Assembly: GCA_045542315.1 (NCBI GenBank)
Contig: JAZQKU010000078.1
Location: forward strand, 1-19,543
DNA from: RGIG5299 sp045542315
GTDB taxonomy: Bacteria > Bacillota > Clostridia > Oscillospirales > RGIG5299
Reading direction: 5' to 3'
Length of the DNA: 19,543 nucleotides
The notes beneath the pieces were generated by a model. It saw only the letters and a program-made list of their open reading frames with translations, did no database searches and had not been told where the DNA came from. Below are positions 6,664-13,371 of the stretch, piece by piece. A program made the position numbers and the translations under genes. The stretch's first letter is position 1; each line of letters begins with the position of its first letter.

Positions 6664-7101
6664 TCATATCATCTTACATATCCAATAAATAACCCCATAA
6701 ACCACGCTTGCTACGGTGCCGTAAACGATGACCGGTCCTGCTATGGTGAAGATTTTTACAGCAAGGCCGAGGACAAGTCCTTCACTTTTGAACTCCATTG
6801 CCGCTGCAGTTACCGCATTGGAAAAGCCGGTTATTGGAACTATTGTACCTGCACCCGCATGCTTTGCTATCTTGTCAAAAATTCCTAATGCGGTCAAAAA
6901 CGATGCGAGAAATATAAGAGTAAGTGAAACAAAGCTTCTTGCCGTTTCAACGTCGGCAATGCCTCTGTAAAGGGTAAACAAAAGCTCACCCAGAACGGAA
7001 AGGCCGCCGCCTATTATAAACGATTTTATGAGATTCTTTACAATATGGGTTGAAACGTTGTATTTTGCCGCTATTCTTTTGTATTCTTCTTTTGAAATCA
7101 T
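6664..7101 (-). CDS. spoVAC: Stage V sporulation protein AC (SpoVAC)
   Basis: A 145-residue membrane protein of the SpoVAC/SpoVAEb family, part of the forespore inner-membrane channel that imports dipicolinic acid during sporulation and releases it in germination. The family core is clear: AKYNVSTHIVKNLIKSFIIGGGLSVLGEL at the start, HAGAGTIVPITGFSNAV (81-97) and EFKSEGLVLGLAVKIFTIAGPVIVYG (103-128). The hydrophilic N-terminal lead and EFKSEGLVLG favour SpoVAC over SpoVAEb. ATG 7101 has AAAGGGAG (7109-7116) at 7-nt spacing. It follows spoIIIAH by 48 nt across a hairpin and a possible promoter. The usual partners spoVAD and spoVAE are not next to it: downstream is a converging unrelated gene. 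They may lie elsewhere in the genome. Confidence 0.83.
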   Translation of the reverse strand: MISKEEYKRIAAKYNVSTHIVKNLIKSFIIGGGLSVLGELLFTLYRGIADVETARSFVSLTLIFLASFLTALGIFDKIAKHAGAGTIVPITGFSNAVTAAAMEFKSEGLVLGLAVKIFTIAGPVIVYGTVASVVYGVIYWICKMI

Positions 7102-7145
7102 AAAAAAACTCCCTTTGAGGTTATTATACCGTCAATGGGAGCTTT
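7102..7145 (-). terminator. Hairpin with T-run after spoIIIAH; its 3' arm contains the spoVAC RBS
   Basis: On the minus strand, CTCCCATTGA (7132-7141) pairs with TCAAAGGGAG (7109-7118) with one A-A mismatch, capped by GGT/ACC and an ATAATA loop. Seven T residues follow (7102-7108), and outer A residues can pair with that run. It starts 4 nt after the spoIIIAH stop codon, as expected for an intrinsic terminator. The AAAGGGAG Shine-Dalgarno of spoVAC is the 3' arm of the stem. Confidence 0.65.
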
Positions 7146-7152
7146 TTATTCA
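7122..7152 (-). promoter_or_regulatory. Possible forespore (sigma-G-like) promoter for spoVAC
   Basis: On the minus strand, TGAATA (7147-7152) fits the sigma-G -35 pattern TGHATR. TATAATA (7122-7128), 18 bp downstream, differs from the sigma-G -10 pattern CATWHTA only at the first base. The -35 overlaps the spoIIIAH TGA stop codon. The predicted transcript would begin near 7115, just at the Shine-Dalgarno. The -10 also looks like sigma-A TATAAT, but no sigma-A -35 is present at normal spacing. Short motifs in A/T-rich sequence can arise by chance. Confidence 0.45.
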
Positions 7153-7692
7153 TTTTGATGAGGTCGTTCCGCTTTCTGCGAGGTCAACCGTCATAATTTT
7201 TACCGTTTTGGATTTTTCACCGGTTGTTCTTATAACTATGTCCTTTATCTGAATTGCCTCCTCTGCGTTAAGCTCTGCGGCATCTACGATTACAGTAGTA
7301 CCGCTTTTATCCACAAACGCAATACAGTCCTTGTAGCCCTTGGCAATTACAAGAGCTTCAATTTTTGCCTGATCGTTGTTTGCAAGGGCAAGACGGGTAA
7401 GCTCGTCGGTTGCAACCGCCTTGCTGTTACTGTCGGCACTGCTGTTAATTATTGAGTTTAGCTCCGAAACGGCAAGGTCGTAGGCTGCTTTTCTGTCGAT
7501 CCTGGCGTTGATGAAATACTGCTCGTTCGGATCCTCTACTCCGCCGTTTACAAAGATGGATTCACCGAGCGTCTTTCCGCTTTCACGGCTGTCGCCGAAA
7601 TACCAATTAAGATAAATCGAGCCGCAGAGGCAGAGGGCAAGCACTATAAAAAAGCCAGCCGCGCCGTAATTTTTCTTTTTCTTTTTTACCAT
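7150..7692 (-). CDS. spoIIIAH: Stage III sporulation protein AH (SpoIIIAH)
   Basis: A 180-residue bitopic protein of the mother-cell engulfing membrane. Its extracellular YscJ/FliF-like ring domain binds forespore SpoIIQ to form the feeding-tube channel. The N terminus is Lys-rich (MVKKKKKNYG), followed by a single membrane segment (about 11-31). The conserved EQYFINARIDRKAAYDLAVSELNSIINSS helix precedes a ring-building-motif fold ending near VIRTTGEKSKTVKIMTVD. It is shorter than the Bacillus subtilis protein (about 218 residues), mainly in the linker. ATG 7692 has AAGGAGATAA upstream, 13 nt after the spoIIIAG stop. It is the last gene of the spoIIIA operon, closed by the hairpin at 7102-7145. 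Confidence 0.92.
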   Translation of the reverse strand: MVKKKKKNYGAAGFFIVLALCLCGSIYLNWYFGDSRESGKTLGESIFVNGGVEDPNEQYFINARIDRKAAYDLAVSELNSIINSSADSNSKAVATDELTRLALANNDQAKIEALVIAKGYKDCIAFVDKSGTTVIVDAAELNAEEAIQIKDIVIRTTGEKSKTVKIMTVDLAESGTTSSK

Positions 7693-7705
7693 TTCCGTTA
7701 TCTCC

Positions 7706-8263
7706 TTACGATTTTTTTATTACGCAAATATTATTGCTCGATATTCCGAGAAGTGCCGATGCCGCAGAGATGACCGAGCTTTTGACCGAGGGTATATCGG
7801 CACCGTCACAGACGATTACAACCCCCTGTATCTGCGGTAACAGCTCGGTAATAAGCAGTGCCTTTTCGCCGCCGTTTCCGTCATCGACTATTATATATTT
7901 ATATTCGTTGCCGTCCTTGATTTCCGACTTATTGCCGCTTTGGTCGCTGTCGGTGACGGTGGTCTGGGAGCTTTTGGATTCGGTGGCGTAGATATACTCC
8001 TTACCGCTTTTTAAGGTTATCATCACATAGGCGTTACCTGCCCCCTTAATGCTTTTGATAAGCTTTGAGAGCTGTTTTTCGAGGTCGGCACGGTATTCCT
8101 CCGCCGTGACGGCTTGCTCCGGTTTCGGTGTTTTTGCACCGGTTGCAAACAGTTCCGAAACAAGAATAAGCGATATGCCGATGACTATAAGTATCACCGC
8201 AGTTTTTTTGTCAAACAATCGTTTTTTTATTTCTTTTAGGTTGAATTTGAAGGCTCCAAGCAT
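7706..8263 (-). CDS. spoIIIAG: Stage III sporulation protein AG (SpoIIIAG)
   Basis: A 185-residue bitopic membrane protein that forms a large ring in the intermembrane space of the SpoIIIA-SpoIIQ channel. One membrane segment (about 21-38) follows a basic cytoplasmic N terminus (KEIKKRLFDKK). The outer domain has the family pattern YRADLEKQLSKLIKSIKGAGNAYVMITLKSGKEYIYATE, a loop rich in Ser, Asp, Lys and Gly, and the closing ITELLPQIQGVVIVCDGADIPSVKSSVISAASALLGISSNNICVIK. The start is uncertain. ATG 8263 has GGTGA 5 nt upstream; GTG 8272 would overlap the spoIIIAF stop by 4 nt; an open frame extends upstream to 8347 inside spoIIIAF but is improbable. I chose 8263. Confidence 0.9.
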   Translation of the reverse strand: MLGAFKFNLKEIKKRLFDKKTAVILIVIGISLILVSELFATGAKTPKPEQAVTAEEYRADLEKQLSKLIKSIKGAGNAYVMITLKSGKEYIYATESKSSQTTVTDSDQSGNKSEIKDGNEYKYIIVDDGNGGEKALLITELLPQIQGVVIVCDGADIPSVKSSVISAASALLGISSNNICVIKKS

Positions 8264-8268
8264 TTTTT

Positions 8269-8727
8269 TCACCGAAACTTTATTATTTTTTCCGAAATGC
8301 AAAGGGTTTTTGTGAGAATATCCTTTGCCTTTTCTTCGTTGCTGCATCTTAAGGTTAGTTCATTTAAATTGTATTTGCCGTTTTGGTAAATTATTACCGC
8401 TTCTATAAAATCCGTTTCGATTTTTTCCGCTTTAAGCGCCTTTACAATTTCATATTCAACGGCGTATTTTGCCGCTTCGTGGCCGGTTTTGCCGTTCTCG
8501 GTCTCGGTTTCGGAAAAATCGTAGTCCTGTAAAACGCCTTCAAGCTTTGGGAGCACCCTTTGAAAAGTACCGTTTACAAAGGGCGAAAACACGGTTATTA
8601 CCATATATAAAGAAGCTGCAAGCTTTATAAGGCGAGCAGTTTTTTGAGAGGGTGAAAGTAAAATGATTATACCCGTTATTACCGAGCTGATCGCAACGGT
8701 TGCAATCCAGTTTTTTAAAAAATCCAC
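8269..8727 (-). CDS. spoIIIAF: Stage III sporulation protein AF (SpoIIIAF)
   Basis: A 152-residue membrane protein of the SpoIIIA channel complex. The family layout is clear: MDFLKNWIATVAISSVITG followed by LLSPSQKTARLIKLAASLYMVITVFSPFVNG, giving two N-terminal membrane segments (about 7-24 and 33-52). A mother-cell soluble domain ends with EAVIIYQNGKYNLNELTLRC. It is clearly shorter than the Bacillus subtilis protein (about 206 residues), mainly in the soluble domain. It starts with GTG at 8727, 1 nt after the spoIIIAE stop, with GGAGGGGA of the spoIIIAE end acting as Shine-Dalgarno, which implies translational coupling. Its stop lies 5 nt before the preferred spoIIIAG start. Confidence 0.88.
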   Translation of the reverse strand: MDFLKNWIATVAISSVITGIIILLSPSQKTARLIKLAASLYMVITVFSPFVNGTFQRVLPKLEGVLQDYDFSETETENGKTGHEAAKYAVEYEIVKALKAEKIETDFIEAVIIYQNGKYNLNELTLRCSNEEKAKDILTKTLCISEKIIKFR

Positions 8728-8728
8728 T

Positions 8729-9838
8729 TTATCCCCTCCACATTATCAGAGTGACGGTAAGGCATGCCGCAAGGCATGCGGCGGATCCCGCAGTTACTGC
8801 GGTTATCATTGCAAAGCCGCCTGAGACGTCTTTTAAGCACGCGGCAATTCTTTTTGAGCCGCACATTTCTGCAAGATAGGCCGACAGACGGATGGCGGCG
8901 TAGCGCACAGTTACCGTTATTATCGGCACAACCGCAAGAGAGGCTATTACTATAATTCCGAAAACTCCTGTAAGTGTTTTGGCGGAAAGTGCGCAGCCTA
9001 AAAAGGTTTCAAGGGTTTCGCCTATCTGCGGCCCCAAAACAGGTACCATACCCGTCACCGCCGCCTTGACGCCGCTTTTTGCAACGCTGTCACCGCTCAT
9101 TGCTATTACGCTTTGGAATGACATTATTCCGGTAAACACCGTAAGGATTACCGTTGACAAGGTGACAACTGTTTTTCTGTAAAACTCACATATTCCGCCG
9201 AGATCAACAGTAGCAGAAAGTGATCTCGCAACCGCCAAGGCAAAATAAAGGGATATCGCAGGCATTAAAACGCTTTCGGATATAAATACTATCAGCTCCG
9301 ACGCGGCAAAAAGAAATCCCTCGGATGCCGCCGACTGTCCGACATTTCCCGATGCGGCAAGAAGAGCGGTCACCACCGGAATGAGACTTTTTGAAAAGGT
9401 TGAAATCGTCTTTATTGCCGTGTCGGCGGTTATCGTAAGATCCGTAAGCTTTGCCGACAGGTAAAGCAGCACCGATAGCATTACGGCTGAATTTACGGTT
9501 GCTTCAAGCCCTTCGTTGAAGAAGTTTCCCTTAAGCGAATTAAAAACCGCTGATGCCAGCACGGCAGTCGCTGTAAGAGCAAAGAATTCCTTTTCACTTT
9601 CAAAGGTGCGAAGAATCAGGTCTGTTATATATTCTATTACGGCACCGAAGGTAAGTTTTTCCTTAACGTTTTCGGGAGTCAGCCCCGTGTTGTTATCAAA
9701 AAGATCCTTTGCACCGTATCCGTTAAGTATTTCGGGTACGGTTATCTCTTCATTTGCGCAAACAGAAACGCTCAAAGCGAAAAATGCAGCAATTATAAGC
9801 AAAACGGAAAGTAAAATTTTAAATTTTCTTCGTTTCAT
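8729..9838 (-). CDS. spoIIIAE: Stage III sporulation protein AE (SpoIIIAE)
   Basis: A 369-residue polytopic membrane protein of the SpoIIIA complex, thought to form its membrane core. It begins with a cleavable-looking signal peptide (MKRRKFKILLSVLLIIAAFFALSVSVCA before NEE). An extracellular stretch of about 50 residues follows, then a series of hydrophobic segments. Family landmarks include KSLIPVVTALLAASGN, SGDSVAKSGVKAAVTGMVPVLGPQIGETLETFLGC and VTVRYAAIRLSAYLAEMCGSKRI. Length is close to the usual ~400 residues. The ATG abuts the spoIIIAD TAA stop. Close to the 3' end a 12-bp tandem duplication (8759-8782) encodes two copies of a short Ala-Cys-Leu-Ala motif. Confidence 0.93.
   Translation of the reverse strand: MKRRKFKILLSVLLIIAAFFALSVSVCANEEITVPEILNGYGAKDLFDNNTGLTPENVKEKLTFGAVIEYITDLILRTFESEKEFFALTATAVLASAVFNSLKGNFFNEGLEATVNSAVMLSVLLYLSAKLTDLTITADTAIKTISTFSKSLIPVVTALLAASGNVGQSAASEGFLFAASELIVFISESVLMPAISLYFALAVARSLSATVDLGGICEFYRKTVVTLSTVILTVFTGIMSFQSVIAMSGDSVAKSGVKAAVTGMVPVLGPQIGETLETFLGCALSAKTLTGVFGIIVIASLAVVPIITVTVRYAAIRLSAYLAEMCGSKRIAACLKDVSGGFAMITAVTAGSAACLAACLTVTLIMWRG
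8759..8782. repeat. 12-bp tandem duplication in spoIIIAE 3' end
   Basis: AAGGCATGCCGC is followed directly by AAGGCATGCGGC (11 of 12 identical). Together they also form a 7-bp hairpin (GCATGCC / GGCATGC) with a 4-nt loop. They encode the repeated Ala-Cys-Leu-Ala stretch near the SpoIIIAE C terminus, about 30 nt before spoIIIAF. Confidence 0.8.
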
Positions 9839-10231
9839 TTATTCAGTTACCTTTACAATTAACTCCAATACGTTTTTAAAAAGCGGTAAAGCTGTTATTA
9901 CTATAACAATTCTTCCCAAAAGCTCTACCTTAGTGGCAATTCCCTGCTCGCCGGCACTCAGGCAGGCGTCAGAGGTAAATTCAATTACGAATGCGACAGC
10001 CATTATTTTTACAATCGTATTCAGTCCGCCGCTTCCGTCAACCGCAGTTTTCAGTGCTTCGATAAAGGAAACTATAGGGGACATTTTCGTAACGGCGAAA
10101 ATAAGAATCAAGGCCGCAGCCGCTATTGAGAATACAACTGAAAATTCGGGCTTTATCTGTCTTAACCATACTACGGCAACGGAGGCAAATACCGCAAGCG
10201 CCAAAACGCCAAACAGCTCTGTGCCGTTCAT
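9839..10231 (-). CDS. spoIIIAD: Stage III sporulation protein AD (SpoIIIAD)
   Basis: A 130-residue membrane protein of the SpoIIIA complex, similar to a longer version of SpoIIIAC. Hydrophobic segments lie at about 5-22, 29-47, 70-88 and 103-125. The family signature is IVKIMAVAFVIEFTSDACLSAGEQGIATKVELLGRIVIVITALPLF. Length matches the Bacillus subtilis protein (about 133 residues). Its ATG overlaps the spoIIIAC stop by 4 nt (ATGA), so the two are translationally coupled. Its TAA touches the spoIIIAE ATG. Confidence 0.93.
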   Translation of the reverse strand: MNGTELFGVLALAVFASVAVVWLRQIKPEFSVVFSIAAAALILIFAVTKMSPIVSFIEALKTAVDGSGGLNTIVKIMAVAFVIEFTSDACLSAGEQGIATKVELLGRIVIVITALPLFKNVLELIVKVTE

Positions 10232-10422
10232 AGGTCAAACAGCGAGCGTACGGTATCGAAAAGCAGCTTGATTTCGCCGACCACCGAAATAAGCACTATT
10301 ATAAGTCCCGCTATCGTTACCATCATTGCGTGCTCTTCTCTTCCGCTTTTTATCAGGAGTTGGTTAAGTATTGCAACAAGCAGCCCTATTGCCGCAATTT
10401 TAAATATCAATTCTACCTCCAT
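10228..10422 (-). CDS. spoIIIAC: Stage III sporulation protein AC (SpoIIIAC)
   Basis: A 64-residue membrane protein with two hydrophobic helices separated by the conserved KSGREEHAMMVTIAG loop, the normal size of the family (about 65-68 residues). It belongs to the SpoIIIA channel complex of the mother-cell engulfing membrane. ATG 10422 has a strong AGGAGG at 6-nt spacing, 10 nt after the spoIIIAB TAG stop. The TGA overlaps the spoIIIAD ATG. Confidence 0.93.
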   Translation of the reverse strand: MEVELIFKIAAIGLLVAILNQLLIKSGREEHAMMVTIAGLIIVLISVVGEIKLLFDTVRSLFDL

Positions 10423-10432
10423 ATTTTTCCTC

Positions 10433-10942
10433 CTAAACGAGCATAAGAAAGAGAGTGAGACCCGATGCCGTGCCGATTATCCGATAAATCCTTTCGCCCT
10501 TGCTTCTTTCGGCACGCATTTCCTCGTTTACCGCTTTATAGCTTTTTAAAAATGCTTCTATGACGGTGTGCTGTTCCGTTACGCTTCCCTCTCCGAGCTT
10601 TGAAAAAAGCTCTTTTATAAGCTCATATTGCTTTTCGGTGATACTGCGTTGGTTAAGAGCCGCTTCAAGTGTCTTCTTTACCGCTTTTTTAACGTTTTTC
10701 TCCTCCTTGAGCCGATCACCGACTTCTTTATAAAAATCGCCGCCACAGAGCGAAACGTTCATAACGGCAGATGAAAGCGGAGTTTTATAAATGGTTATTT
10801 CATCAAAAAGCCTGTTCGTATCCGTTATGATTCCGTCGCTGTAGCCTTGACGGTTATTAAGCTTTTTGGCATAGCTTGATCCGATGCCCGCAGCCCCCAA
10901 TACCGTGAGAATTCCTGCTAAAATTTTAATTAAAAATGTCAT
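10433..10942 (-). CDS. spoIIIAB: Stage III sporulation protein AB (SpoIIIAB)
   Basis: A 169-residue SpoIIIAB-family protein, structurally related to type II secretion GspF-like helical domains and thought to recruit the SpoIIIAA ATPase to the membrane. One N-terminal membrane segment (about 3-22, ILAGILTVLGAAGIGSSYA) precedes a helical cytoplasmic domain with LSSAVMNVSLCGGDFYKEVGDRL and ITEKQYELIKELFSKLGEG. A final hydrophobic segment, IYRIIGTASGLTLFLMLV, closes the protein. Length is typical (about 170 residues). The ATG lies inside the 3' end of spoIIIAA, a 17-nt overlap in another frame, so coupling to spoIIIAA is strong. Confidence 0.92.
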   Translation of the reverse strand: MTFLIKILAGILTVLGAAGIGSSYAKKLNNRQGYSDGIITDTNRLFDEITIYKTPLSSAVMNVSLCGGDFYKEVGDRLKEEKNVKKAVKKTLEAALNQRSITEKQYELIKELFSKLGEGSVTEQHTVIEAFLKSYKAVNEEMRAERSKGERIYRIIGTASGLTLFLMLV

Positions 10943-11807
10943 ACGTCTTCACCGTTTCCTTTATTTTTCCCGCATTTTCGGGGCCTTCTAAAAATATTAT
11001 TCGTTTTATACCGCCCGTCTTGATTATTTTAACAAGTGGCTCACGTTCTTTTATATCGTTTACCGTTTCGGCGTGTACGGTTGCAATTATCGGTACGCCG
11101 AGCCTCAAAGCTTGGGAAAATGAATAGATTTCAGCCTCGCTTCCGATTTCGTCGCAGATAATTACGTCGGGTGAAAGGCTCCTTATTGCCGTCAGTATTC
11201 CCGTTTCTTTTTTGTAATTTACAAGAAGGTCTGTGTTATCGCCGAGGTCAAAGCCCTTCATTTCGCTTCGCTCATCTATGACCGAAACCTTTTTTCCGTT
11301 ATCGGATATCAGCTTCGCAAGTGACCTTAAAACAGTTGTCTTGCCGCCTCCCGGCACAGATGCTATTACGGTTGAGGTTATTTTTCCGTCTTTACCCGAG
11401 GTGATAATTCTGTAAGCCTCGTCGGCGGAGTTTTTTATTGCTCTTGCAATTCTTATATTGACAGACGAGATATCTCTTACGGCGGTCAGCTGTCCATTGG
11501 TATATACCGCAGTGCCCGAAAGTCCTGCGCGGTGCCCCTTTCCGAAGGTGATAAAGCCCTCGTTTATCTCGTCGGTGTGGCTGTATTCGGAGTTTTGGCA
11601 GATTCTTGCAATCAGCCTTTTCATCGTTTCATCGGTTACCCTTTGGGTTGTAACTGCCACCGATTTGCCCAAAACGGTAACTGAAACCGGTTTATCGGTT
11701 CTTATCCTTATTTCGCTTACCTTTTCTTTTTTTGCTATCGGTAATTCCTCAAGAAAGCCCCTTATCTCCGACGGCAAATATTTTAATACCTCGTTAAATT
11801 CCTTCAT
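10926..11807 (-). CDS. spoIIIAA: Stage III sporulation protein AA (SpoIIIAA), secretion-type ATPase
   Basis: A 293-residue cytoplasmic ATPase related to type II/IV secretion ATPases, expected to power the SpoIIIA-SpoIIQ channel from the mother cell. The N-terminal domain carries VSEIRIRTDKPVSV (about 30-43) and ITFGKGHRAGLSGTAVY. The ATPase core has a P-loop ending PGGGKTT (152-158), VSVIDERSEM (174-183) and Walker B DVIICDEIG (214-222), then GVPIIATVHAE. The P-loop is unusual: the first position of GxxxxGKT is Ser150, not Gly. ATG 11807 has AAGAAGGTG about 9 nt upstream; an in-frame GTG at 11819 lies within that site and was rejected. It is the first gene of the operon, behind a sigma-E-like promoter at 11833-11862. 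Confidence 0.93.
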   Translation of the reverse strand: MKEFNEVLKYLPSEIRGFLEELPIAKKEKVSEIRIRTDKPVSVTVLGKSVAVTTQRVTDETMKRLIARICQNSEYSHTDEINEGFITFGKGHRAGLSGTAVYTNGQLTAVRDISSVNIRIARAIKNSADEAYRIITSGKDGKITSTVIASVPGGGKTTVLRSLAKLISDNGKKVSVIDERSEMKGFDLGDNTDLLVNYKKETGILTAIRSLSPDVIICDEIGSEAEIYSFSQALRLGVPIIATVHAETVNDIKEREPLVKIIKTGGIKRIIFLEGPENAGKIKETVKTYDIFN

Positions 11808-11832
11808 TTTTATTTGCACCTTCTTTTAAATA

Positions 11833-11862
11833 AATCTATGCACGAAAAATTCGGAATATAAC
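11833..11862 (-). promoter_or_regulatory. Sigma-E-type promoter of the spoIIIA operon
   Basis: On the minus strand, GTTATATT (11855-11862) and CATAGATT (11833-11840) are separated by exactly 14 bp. The Bacillus sigma-E pattern is GKMATATT-N14-CATACAMT, so the -35 differs at one base and the -10 at about one. The predicted start is about 7 nt downstream of the -10, before AAGAAGGTG and the spoIIIAA ATG. Mother-cell sigma-E control of spoIIIA is established in Bacillus subtilis. Confidence 0.78.
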
Positions 11863-11897
11863 AAAAAAATATCCCAACAGAATTTCTGTTGGGATAT
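11863..11897 (-). terminator. Intrinsic terminator of the hisS-aspS-ABC exporter operon
   Basis: A perfect 12-bp stem, ATATCCCAACAG (11869-11880) against CTGTTGGGATAT (11886-11897), has a 5-nt loop and can extend further inward. On the minus strand it is followed directly by a T-run at 11863-11869. It lies 22 nt after the stop codon of the DUF4340 gene. The T-run abuts the sigma-E-like -35 of spoIIIA. Confidence 0.92.
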
Positions 11898-11919
11898 TAT
11901 ATTTATATATTATATTCTA

Positions 11920-13347
11920 TTATACAACGGTGATTATTTCTCCGTTTAAAAGTCGTTCGCAGTCTGCAAGCACCTTATCAAGCATATCGGTCCTTACCGT
12001 GAATATGCCCTCGCCGTTTACGACGGCGTAGGTACGGCTCGAATCTATTTTATAATACTCGATTTCGAGCTTTGTGCCGTTTTTCTTGTTATAGGTGATT
12101 CTTGCGTAAAGCTCCTTCTGATGGCTTCCGTCGGCAAGACCGTTTTGGGTTACGGAGAAAATCTGCTGATAAAGCTTTTTGAACTCCTCGGGAGGAAGCT
12201 CGGTGGTACCGTGAAATACCTCGAGATTTTCAAAATCGTCGCCGCATTTGAAATCGTAGGTCTTTCCGTTACCCTCTATAACAAGGCTCGAAACGTTTTT
12301 GAGAGCAACGAGTCCTATCATTGAGTAAGCGTATTTATTGGCTCCGTCCTCAACGAAATAAAGGGCGTCGGCGCTTACGGTGTAGATTACGTTTCTGCCT
12401 TCGCGCATAATATAATATACGTTATCAAAGGTATTTTTATTACCTATAAGCACAGTCACGTTATCTGCCGTAAAGGTGAGCGTCATCGGCTTGTCAAGAC
12501 CGAATTTTTTAAGACCTTCAGCAGAAACGTCGTCGCTTACTACCGTGCCGGTCAAGCCTGAGATTGCTTTTATAAAGTTGTCAACGTAAACTGCGTTAAC
12601 GTCGAATTTAAAGGGCACCTTCAGCTCAAGCTGAGTCTTGATGCTTGCTTCTGCGTTGTTGGTAGCCTCTTCGTATTCCTCTGCCGAAAGCTTTATGATC
12701 TCGATATTATGAGATTTCGGACGAATGAGCTTCATACCGTTGAAGGTTTCACTTGTCATTGTGCCGAAGATATCGATGGGATAAAGCGAAAGGCGGCTTA
12801 CCATAAGATCCTCTGCCGAATATGATGTGATGACGTAAACGTCGGCAGAATCGGAGCTGTTTACATAGTAGCTTCCGTCGGGAGCTTTGGATCCGATATA
12901 AAAGCTGTGCTCCTCGCCGTTTTCCAAAACGCCCTTTAACGTTACCGAGGGTTTATCAAGGCCGTAAACCGAAAGGTCGCTTGCATCGGAAACAACTAAT
13001 TTTGTGCTCGATGCCGATGCAATATAATTGAAGATCGCCGAAGATAAGGAAAGGTTTAGCTTTTCTTCCTCATTGCCCTTCAGAACAAGATAGGAATTCT
13101 TTTCCTCTTTGATTTTTTCAAGAGTAAAGCTTCCGTGCTCATTGGTGAGGGTAACGGTTTTGAGGTCGTCCTTTGTGAATTCAAAGAATTTATGCCTTTC
13201 TGTTGATGAGGCTTGACTTGACGTGCTGCCGCTCGATGCGTTTTCTCCGTTCTGAATGCCCGTTAAAACAACGGTGGCAACGGTCATCGCAACGAGAATG
13301 ACAGCGGTTATAATCAGTGTTACGGTATTCTTTTTAATGTTAAACAC
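11920..13347 (-). CDS. DUF4340 domain-containing protein (Gld-like exporter accessory)
   Basis: A 475-residue protein with one N-terminal membrane anchor (about 8-30), a Ser-rich linker (SSGSTSSQASS) and a long extracytoplasmic region. The region shows repeated DUF4340-type elements: FEFTKDDLKTVTLTNEHGSFTLEK, SVYGLDKPSVTLKGVLENGEEHSFYIGSKAPDGSYYV, and again KFGLDKPMTLTFTADNVTVLIGNKNTFDNVYYI. DUF4340 proteins regularly follow GldG-like genes next to an ABC ATPase and permease; their function is not known. The start is GTG at 13347 with only a weak Shine-Dalgarno. The next in-frame ATG would cut into the membrane anchor, so GTG is kept. The gap to the GldG-like gene is 24 nt. Last gene of the operon, before the terminator at 11869-11897. 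Confidence 0.85.
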   Translation of the reverse strand: MFNIKKNTVTLIITAVILVAMTVATVVLTGIQNGENASSGSTSSQASSTERHKFFEFTKDDLKTVTLTNEHGSFTLEKIKEEKNSYLVLKGNEEEKLNLSLSSAIFNYIASASSTKLVVSDASDLSVYGLDKPSVTLKGVLENGEEHSFYIGSKAPDGSYYVNSSDSADVYVITSYSAEDLMVSRLSLYPIDIFGTMTSETFNGMKLIRPKSHNIEIIKLSAEEYEEATNNAEASIKTQLELKVPFKFDVNAVYVDNFIKAISGLTGTVVSDDVSAEGLKKFGLDKPMTLTFTADNVTVLIGNKNTFDNVYYIMREGRNVIYTVSADALYFVEDGANKYAYSMIGLVALKNVSSLVIEGNGKTYDFKCGDDFENLEVFHGTTELPPEEFKKLYQQIFSVTQNGLADGSHQKELYARITYNKKNGTKLEIEYYKIDSSRTYAVVNGEGIFTVRTDMLDKVLADCERLLNGEIITVV

Positions 13348-13371
13348 CAGACTTTCGGGGAAAATGTTAAA

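Noticed and set aside
8264..8347. Longer spoIIIAG form starting at 8347
   Set aside because: The extra 28 residues are basic, overlap spoIIIAF out of frame and do not resemble SpoIIIAG N termini. Starts at 8263 or 8272 fit the membrane-anchor position.
9516..10271. 251-codon open frame on the plus strand
   Set aside because: It is antisense to spoIIIAE and spoIIIAD; the Ser/Thr/Ala/Ile-rich low-complexity translation is a mirror of membrane-protein codons.
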